Of a stretch of 64,000 nt of DNA, positions 59,571-64,000 are shown in pieces. Where the stretch lies: positions 1 through 64,000 of the forward strand of contig NZ_JAMHIV010000026.1 in NCBI RefSeq assembly GCF_023897065.1. The letters are read 5' to 3'. The first letter of the stretch is position 1. Each line of letters begins with the position of its first letter. Made by a program: the position numbers and the translations under genes. Under the pieces are notes generated by a model. The model was not told the origin of the DNA. It did no database searches and saw nothing but the letters and a program-made list of their open reading frames with translations. The DNA is from Crossiella sp. SN42 (GTDB lineage Bacteria > Actinomycetota > Actinomycetes > Mycobacteriales > Pseudonocardiaceae).

Positions 59571-59963
59571 ATGAAGTCCGTCATCCGCCACATCACCGTC
59601 AACTGCGCCCCACCCCTGGAGCCCTACACCCTGGCCGAGTTCTGGAGCGCCACCCTCGGCCACCCGATCCACCCCGACGACACCCCGGGCGACGACGAGG
59701 TCCTGATCGAGCTCCCCGACTCCCCCGGCCTGCTCTTCATCCGGGTCCCCGACCCCAAGTCCCCCACCACCCGCAACCGCCTGCACCTCGACCTCCAGCC
59801 AGAACAACCAAGAGACGAAGAGGTCACCCGCCTCCTGACCCTGGGCGCCACCTTCGTCGACGACCAGCGCACCGAAGACGGCCGAGGCTGGGTGGTCCTG
59901 GCCGACCCAGCAGGCAACGAGTTCTGCGTCGAACGCAGCGATGCGGAACGCACCACGCCGTAG
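59571..59963 (+). CDS. VOC-family (glyoxalase-like) protein
   Basis: A 130-residue protein with the glyoxalase-like domain pattern: IRHITVNCAPPLEPYTLAEFWSATLGHPI, SPGLLFIRVPDPKSPTTRNRLHLDLQP, VTRLLTLGATFVDDQR and GWVVLADPAGNEFCVERSD. Possible metal ligands (H in the first strand, H of RLHLDL, E of FCVE) are present. It begins at ATG 59571; no strong ribosome-binding site is seen. The function is unknown. It is a single gene between the conservon and the beta-glucanase locus. Confidence 0.82.
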   Translation: MKSVIRHITVNCAPPLEPYTLAEFWSATLGHPIHPDDTPGDDEVLIELPDSPGLLFIRVPDPKSPTTRNRLHLDLQPEQPRDEEVTRLLTLGATFVDDQRTEDGRGWVVLADPAGNEFCVERSDAERTTP

Positions 59964-60442
59964 CCCGCACACCGTCCGGCCCGCCACCCGGCCCGCCCGA
60001 TGCCCAGCCCGCACACCGCCCAAGCCGGCCGCCTCTGTCGGCTGCCTGGGCGCCCGCTGCCTGGGTCGCCCGTCGCCTGGGTCGCCCGTCGCCTGGGTCG
60101 CCCCCGTTCCAGCCCGCCTCCTGCCCGCACCACCCGCGCTCGCACCCCGGGCGCGTGCGGTGACTGTGCGAAACCGCGGTATGCTGCGGATGTGATCAGC
60201 GCAGCTCAGAGCGCTGCCCACAGCCCGCCGACACCGCCGCTTCACCCGTCCGAGTGCTTAGCCAAAACACGAAGGCAACCAAAACGCGGGTTCGAGCGTT
60301 CCGCAGAGGAACGGTGGCGGCGGCGGGGCAGAGCCGGACCAGCACCCAGCCGGCCCCGCCCCAGGAAACAAGCAGCCAAGCCCAACGGGCCAGCCCAGCG
60401 AGCCGGTCCGGTCCCGGGCGGCGGGAGCGGGGCGGGCTGGGG
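59964..60442. repeat. Non-coding region with four 16-bp tandem repeats
   Basis: Four near-identical 16-bp units at 60041-60104 (core CGCCTGGGTCGCCCG) lie between the VOC gene and the convergent GH16 gene. The rest is low-complexity and no gene is supported. Confidence 0.7.
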
Positions 60443-61375
60443 TCAGGTGGCCGGGACCGTGTCGATGAACTCGGTGCCGTTGGCCCGGTGGGTGTCGACC
60501 TGCTGGCGGACCTGGGCTGGGGTCAGGACCTGGTTGCGGGCGAAGTAGACCCAGTCGGCCTGTTGGTGGTACCTGCGTTCCGGGCCCGCGTCGTTGAGGT
60601 CGATGAACCAGTGGTTGAAGTTGATCAGCATGGGGGTCTCGGGGTAGTACTTGTCGCCGTGGTCGGCGATGAGCTGGCCGTCGATGTAGTACTTCATGCG
60701 ACCGTTGGCGACCTGCAGGACCAGGTCGTGCCAGCCGGCGAAGCTGCGGTGGGAGCGGGTTGAGGTGTTGTCGGCCCACCACGGGTCCGCCTGGTAGGTC
60801 TCCCACGAGGTCAGGAACATGGTGTTGGCCTGTTCGCCCCAGCCGCCGTTGGGCAGGTACTCGAAGTCCTGTTCGCCGTAGTCCGGGTCGCGGTCGTGGC
60901 GGAGCGGGGTGATCGTGTAGAAGGTCTGCACCACGTGGTCGCCGTCGGGGCCGTAGGCCGGTGCGTCGGTCATGTGGAAGCGGGTGGCGTAGGTGCCCTC
61001 GAAGAACTTGCGGCCGGTGTTGAGCTGCGACTGCCTTGTGCCGCTTGGGGTTCCGTTGGTCTGGGCGCTCAGTTGGGCGACCTGCTGACCATCGACGGTG
61101 GGGAAGCTGACCAGGTTCGGGTCCCAGGTCGCGCCGCCGACTCCTGGGCCGCCGGTGCCGGAGCGGACGGTCCAGCCGCGTTGGGGCAGGCGGGGGTCGG
61201 CGCTGCCGGTGTAGTTGAAGTCGTCGAAGAGGACCTGGGTTGGCTGGGTGGCGGTGGGGCCGTGTTGGAGCGCCGGCTGGGGTGGGGCGGCGGCGCTCGC
61301 GGGCAGGGTGGTCAGGCCGAGGGTGACCAGGGTGGACAGGCCGGCGGACAGCAGCCGGATTCGTTGCGGGGACAC
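60443..61375 (-). CDS. Secreted glycoside hydrolase family 16 (beta-1,3-glucanase-type)
   Basis: A 310-residue exported enzyme. A Sec signal (LSAGLSTLVTLGLTTLPASAAA) precedes a beta-sandwich domain with the GH16 catalytic cluster in GEQDFEYLPNGGWG (E168, D170, E172: E-x-D-x-E), preceded by TFYTITPLRHDRDPDY and followed by WHDLVLQVANGRMKYYIDG. Substrate by family: beta-1,3- or mixed-linked glucan. The GTG at 61375 has GAGGAGGAA 4 nt upstream. It is divergent from a GntR gene over 159 bp with the palindrome ACCAATTGGT between them, and lies close to a GH64 gene. Confidence 0.85.
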   Translation of the reverse strand: MSPQRIRLLSAGLSTLVTLGLTTLPASAAAPPQPALQHGPTATQPTQVLFDDFNYTGSADPRLPQRGWTVRSGTGGPGVGGATWDPNLVSFPTVDGQQVAQLSAQTNGTPSGTRQSQLNTGRKFFEGTYATRFHMTDAPAYGPDGDHVVQTFYTITPLRHDRDPDYGEQDFEYLPNGGWGEQANTMFLTSWETYQADPWWADNTSTRSHRSFAGWHDLVLQVANGRMKYYIDGQLIADHGDKYYPETPMLINFNHWFIDLNDAGPERRYHQQADWVYFARNQVLTPAQVRQQVDTHRANGTEFIDTVPAT

Positions 61376-61437
61376 GACTTCCTCCTCAACACCGCGGGGA
61401 TGTGCGGGGTGGCGGCGGTGTCGGGCATCCTGACTTG

Positions 61438-61447
61438 ACCAATTGGT
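61438..61447. promoter_or_regulatory. GntR operator candidate between GH16 and GntR genes
   Basis: ACCAATTGGT is a perfect 10-bp palindrome within CTTGACCAATTGGTAAG, 62 bp upstream of the GH16 start and 87 bp before the GntR start. GntR/HutC proteins recognise such short AT-centred palindromes. Confidence 0.6.
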
Positions 61448-61534
61448 AAGTTCAGTGACGTGAACGACCGTTGCACAGAAGCCCGGCGGCGTCAACCGGT
61501 GGCCGGGTCCGGTCGGCGTGGTCATACTGGGCCG

Positions 61535-62245
61535 GTGCCGAGACCGGTGGCGCGCAAGCGCGAACGCGTGCGCGACTACCTGCTGGAGCTGGTCGAGACC
61601 CGGCCGCAGGGCACCGCGATCCCCTCCGAGCGCACCCTCTGCACGCTGCTGTCGGTCTCCCGGCCCACGTTGCGCTCGGCGGTGGACGAACTGGTCAGCT
61701 CCGGGCTGCTGGTGCGCGAGCACGGGCGCGGCATGTTCGTGGCGCGGGGCAAGGTGACGCAGGAACTCCTCGGCGAGCAGGTGCCGCTGGCCGTGCCCAA
61801 GGCGGAGGGCGACTGGTCAAGTCGGGTGCTGGAACTGGTCAGGATTCCGGCTGGGGCCAGGATCGGGCGCAAGCTGGAACTGTCGCCCCGGGCCGAGATC
61901 ACCTACGTGGCCCGGTTGCGACTTGTGGACGGTATGCCGATCGCGTTGGAGCAGCTGCACATCCCGGTCGCGGTGGCCCCTGATCTGTCCACAGTGGACT
62001 TTGAGCGGCCTGGACTGCACGCCGCGTTGCGGAAACGCGGGGTGGTGGTGCACGAGGCGGTGCAGTCGATCGAGCCGACGGTGACCGATGAGACCGAGTC
62101 CGAGTTGCTCGGCGTGCCGCTGCTGACGCCGGCGCTGCTGTTCGACCGGCGCACCACGGACGCCGACGGCCGTGCGGTGGAGTACGCGCGCTCGATCTAC
62201 CGCGGCGACCGCTACCGGATCGTCTCCCGCCTGTCGCTGGCGTGA
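61535..62245 (+). CDS. GntR/HutC-family regulator
   Basis: A 236-residue regulator: N-terminal GntR winged helix (VRDYLLELVETRPQGTAIPS, then ERTLCTLLSVSRPTLRSAVDELVSSGLL) and a UTRA effector domain (about 90-230; ITYVARLRLVDGMPIALEQLHIPVA and ALLFDRRTTDADGRAVEYARSIYRGDRYRI). UTRA proteins bind sugars or sugar phosphates. The GTG at 61535 lies 6 nt after CATACT, a -10-like sequence, so the mRNA is probably leaderless. Its position between GH16 and GH64 suggests control of beta-glucan use. It contains a GTCCA-N3-TGGAC palindrome (61987). Confidence 0.88.
   Translation: MPRPVARKRERVRDYLLELVETRPQGTAIPSERTLCTLLSVSRPTLRSAVDELVSSGLLVREHGRGMFVARGKVTQELLGEQVPLAVPKAEGDWSSRVLELVRIPAGARIGRKLELSPRAEITYVARLRLVDGMPIALEQLHIPVAVAPDLSTVDFERPGLHAALRKRGVVVHEAVQSIEPTVTDETESELLGVPLLTPALLFDRRTTDADGRAVEYARSIYRGDRYRIVSRLSLA
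61987..61999. repeat. GTCCA-N3-TGGAC palindrome
   Basis: GTCCACAGTGGAC in the GntR gene; reads S-T-V-D with an ACA codon. Confidence 0.7.
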
Positions 62246-62250
62246 CCCGG

Positions 62251-62282
62251 CCGGCCACCGCAGCAGGGGTGGCGGTGGCCGG
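62251..62282. terminator. Bidirectional terminator between GntR and GH64 genes
   Basis: CCGGCCACCGC (62251-62261) pairs perfectly with GCGGTGGCCGG (62272-62282) over a 10-nt loop, in the gap between two converging stop codons. Confidence 0.85.
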
Positions 62283-62309
62283 ACGGGCGCACGTTGTGGT
62301 GTGACGGGA

Positions 62310-63500
62310 TCAGCGGAGGCGCTTGACGTCGACGGTGAGCGTGCCCGGGTCGCCGGAGCGGGTGGCGCCGCTGAAGTCCGGGCCCGGGGAGACGTCGTCG
62401 TAGGGGAAGGCGTAGCCGCGGTTGTCCGGCAGGCGCTCGTGCACGATCCGGGCGTAGTGGTTGGTGGCCGGGGTGCGGTAGAAGTTGCTCGCCACCTCGC
62501 CGTGCGGCTGGTTCGGGTTGGACAGCAACGTGGTGCGGTTCAGCGCCGCGGCCAGCCGCGGGATGATCGCCTTGCGCACCTCGCTGGCCCCGGCCAGGCT
62601 GAACGGACCGGAGTCGCAGCTGAACACGTCAGCGGTGCTGGGCTTGGTGAAGGTCTCGCCGTTGTTGAAGCGCAGCACCCCGCCGCTGACCCGGCCGGTG
62701 AGCCTGCCCGCACCGCTCTGGGTGTCCACCACCAGGTCGGTGCCCGCGTACTTGGCCCAGCACTGGTCGATGTAGCCGCCCAGGTAGTTGGCGAACGCGC
62801 TCGCCTTGTAGTGCGCGCTCATCGCCCGCAGGTTGCGGCCGTCCGGACCCTTCTGGATCAGCTGGTTCCAGGCCGAGCCCTCCTTGGACGCCTGGGCTTG
62901 CAGCGCCGCGCAGATCCCGTCCAGCGCGCCGGCCGGCAGGCCCGGCACGGTCTCCACCCGGCCGGAGAGCGAGCGCAGCGAGAGGCCCAGCGGCGCGGCC
63001 ACGAAGTCCACGTAGCTGATGTTGGCGAACAGCTCGGCCTCGTTGAAGGTGAACTCGGCGAAGGTCCAGTTCTTGTTGATGTTGGGGTCGCCCGGGTTGA
63101 GGAAGCTGGGGTGCACGATGTGCGGGCCTGGGTTGACGAAGAAGTTGAGCTTCGCCCCGGTCACCACGTAGATCCGCGCGCCGTACATGCGCGGGATGGA
63201 CACCGTGGTGGAGGAACCGGGACCGCCCAGGGCGATCGAGGGGTCCTCGCCCAGCGGGGTGACCGGCGAGCCGGGCGAGGGCGGGTAGTAGGAGCTGCCG
63301 TCCCGGCGGACGAACAGCGGGCGGTTGCCGGACAGGCCCACGACGTAGGCGTAGGCGGTGGCCGATCCGGAGTTGTTGACCAGGTTCAGGGTGAATCTCT
63401 GCGGCGTCGCGGCAGTGGTGGCGTGCGCGGCGAGCTGGCCGAGGGCAGGGGTGGCCAGAGCTGTCGCGGACGCGCCGAGGAAGAGGCGACGAGAGATCAT
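62310..63500 (-). CDS. Tat-exported GH64 beta-1,3-glucanase
   Basis: A 396-residue enzyme with a twin-arginine leader (SRRLFLGASATALATPALGQ) and the GH64 sequence pattern: LNLVNNSGSATAYAYVVGL, ARIYVVTGAKLNFFVNPGPHIVHPSF, WTFAEFTFNEAELFANISYVDFVA, GLSLRSLSG, and a C-terminal YARIVHERLPDNRGYAFPYDDVSPGPDFSG. GH64 enzymes release laminaripentaose from curdlan/laminarin. The conserved Glu/Asp pair probably lies in FNEAELF and ISYVDFV. ATG 63500 has GGAGGAAAG 4 nt upstream. A LacI-type operator is centred at 63595, so carbon-source control is likely in addition to GntR. Confidence 0.9.
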   Translation of the reverse strand: MISRRLFLGASATALATPALGQLAAHATTAATPQRFTLNLVNNSGSATAYAYVVGLSGNRPLFVRRDGSSYYPPSPGSPVTPLGEDPSIALGGPGSSTTVSIPRMYGARIYVVTGAKLNFFVNPGPHIVHPSFLNPGDPNINKNWTFAEFTFNEAELFANISYVDFVAAPLGLSLRSLSGRVETVPGLPAGALDGICAALQAQASKEGSAWNQLIQKGPDGRNLRAMSAHYKASAFANYLGGYIDQCWAKYAGTDLVVDTQSGAGRLTGRVSGGVLRFNNGETFTKPSTADVFSCDSGPFSLAGASEVRKAIIPRLAAALNRTTLLSNPNQPHGEVASNFYRTPATNHYARIVHERLPDNRGYAFPYDDVSPGPDFSGATRSGDPGTLTVDVKRLR

Positions 63501-63577
63501 GAACTTTCCTCCACGTCGAGGAAGCTGATCCATGCCACTGGCGGCTGCGACCTGGAAACTCAGCTGGTAGGGATACA

Positions 63578-63611
63578 GGGGGTGTGCGTGAGAGCGCTCT
63601 CGCACACCCCC
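63578..63611. promoter_or_regulatory. LacI/CebR-type operator within a 34-bp palindrome
   Basis: GAGAGCGCTCTC (63590-63601) closely resembles the CebR-type box TGGGAGCGCTCCCA. It sits inside the larger inverted repeat GGGGGTGTGCG (63578-63588) and CGCACACCCCC (63601-63611), about 80 bp upstream of the GH64 start. Confidence 0.7.
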
Positions 63612-63675
63612 TACGGTGGCCCTGGATCCCGAGGAAAGTCAAGGTGTTCAGATGGGGAACATATTCTGGGCCGCG

Positions 63676-63698
63676 TTATATACCGTCACGCGGTATGC
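63676..63698. repeat. AT-rich dyad, copy 6 (short spacer)
   Basis: TATACCG-TCACG-CGGTATGC at the 3' end of the protease gene; includes the inverted repeat ATACCG/CGGTAT. Confidence 0.5.
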
Positions 63699-64000
63699 AA
63701 CGCCAATCCGTATACGGAGAGGATCTCGTTGATCGGCTGGAACCAGGTCCGCCCGCCGCCGCGGCAGTCGCCGTAGCCGCCGGAAGTGACGCCCTGGGCC
63801 TGGTCGCCGGTGATGAACGAGCCGCCGGAGTCACCGCCCTCGGCGCACACGCTGGTGCCGGTCATCTGGTGCACCGCGCCCTGGGCGTAGTTGATGGTCT
63901 CGTTGTGCGACAACACCTGTCCGCAGTGCCACTTGGTGGTGGAACCGGACCGGCACACCGAGGTCCCGACCGGCGCCACCCAGGAGCCGCGGACCAGGGC
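63686..64000 (-). CDS. Streptogrisin-type serine protease, 3' part (runs off window)
   Basis: The C-terminal 104 residues of a chymotrypsin-fold protease (S1E). The strand ALVRGSWVAPVGTSVCRSG begins at the window edge, followed by GTSVCAEGGDSGGSF, which carries the catalytic Ser in GDSGG, and TSGGYGDCRGGGRTWFQPINEIL. Four cysteines form the expected two disulfides. The prodomain and the catalytic His and Asp lie outside the window. Family members are secreted with pro-regions. The stop TGA at 63686 overlaps an AT-rich dyad (63676-63698). Confidence 0.88.
   Translation of the reverse strand, partial: ALVRGSWVAPVGTSVCRSGSTTKWHCGQVLSHNETINYAQGAVHQMTGTSVCAEGGDSGGSFITGDQAQGVTSGGYGDCRGGGRTWFQPINEILSVYGLALHTA

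Overview
The window is very GC-rich (roughly 70% or more by eye) and densely coded. Its gene content is that of a filamentous actinomycete, most likely Pseudonocardiales-like: an SsgB-type sporulation protein, a four-gene Cvn conservon, ESX-type PPE and DUF3558 genes, an F420-dependent oxidoreductase, a KstR steroid regulator, a MAB_1171c-type membrane protein and several 4-bp ATGA/GTGA gene overlaps. No rRNA, tRNA, CRISPR array, integrase or complete insertion sequence was recognised.

Layout. 1-3.9 kb: KstR steroid-catabolism locus with two acyl-CoA dehydrogenase genes that carry 9-residue repeat linkers, and two KstR-type operators. 3.9-9.4 kb: a DHFR-fold reductase, a divergent flavin monooxygenase/TetR pair embedded in low-complexity repeats, and a Tat-exported GH28 pectinase. 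9.5-17.0 kb: SsgB, small membrane and secreted proteins, a BacNav-like ion channel overlapping a ligand-binding protein, an MFS transporter, an AraC-VOC pair and an LLM oxidoreductase. 17.0-21.7 kb: a hairpin-rich non-coding stretch, then XRE, ImmA-type protease, MAB_1171c membrane protein, a cyclase-like protein and an SPFH-like protein. 21.6-24.6 kb: ESX substrate-like operon and a DUF998 protein. 25-30.2 kb: KstD-like flavoprotein, MarR regulator divergent from an MFS-SDR-AKR operon.

30.3-45 kb: a 1278-residue HTH-nSTAND-TM-14xWD40 protein, a 26-residue peptide gene between palindromes and a hairpin, a second AraC-VOC pair, an HSP90-family protein in an overlapping operon with two TPR proteins, a GNAT, and a LuxR-type regulator with a secreted protein. 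45-52 kb: two divergent M28 peptidases, a zinc-ribbon SDR, a GNAT and a DUF885 hydrolase ending in a 162-bp inverted repeat. 52-59 kb: tryptophanase plus indole prenyltransferase downstream of CvnABCD. 59.5-64 kb: VOC protein, GH16 and GH64 beta-1,3-glucanases around a GntR regulator, and a partial streptogrisin-like protease.

The strongest signals not explained by the gene list are at DNA level. GTCCA-N3-TGGAC occurs seven times, all inside genes and all using A/T-ending codons at the centre. An AT-rich dyad (TATAYCG...ATAT) occurs six times and accounts for most ATAT tetramers seen in the window. The best candidates for an undescribed protein system are the HSP90-TPR-TPR operon and the XRE-ImmA-MAB_1171c-cyclase-SPFH block with its paired CRP-like sites.
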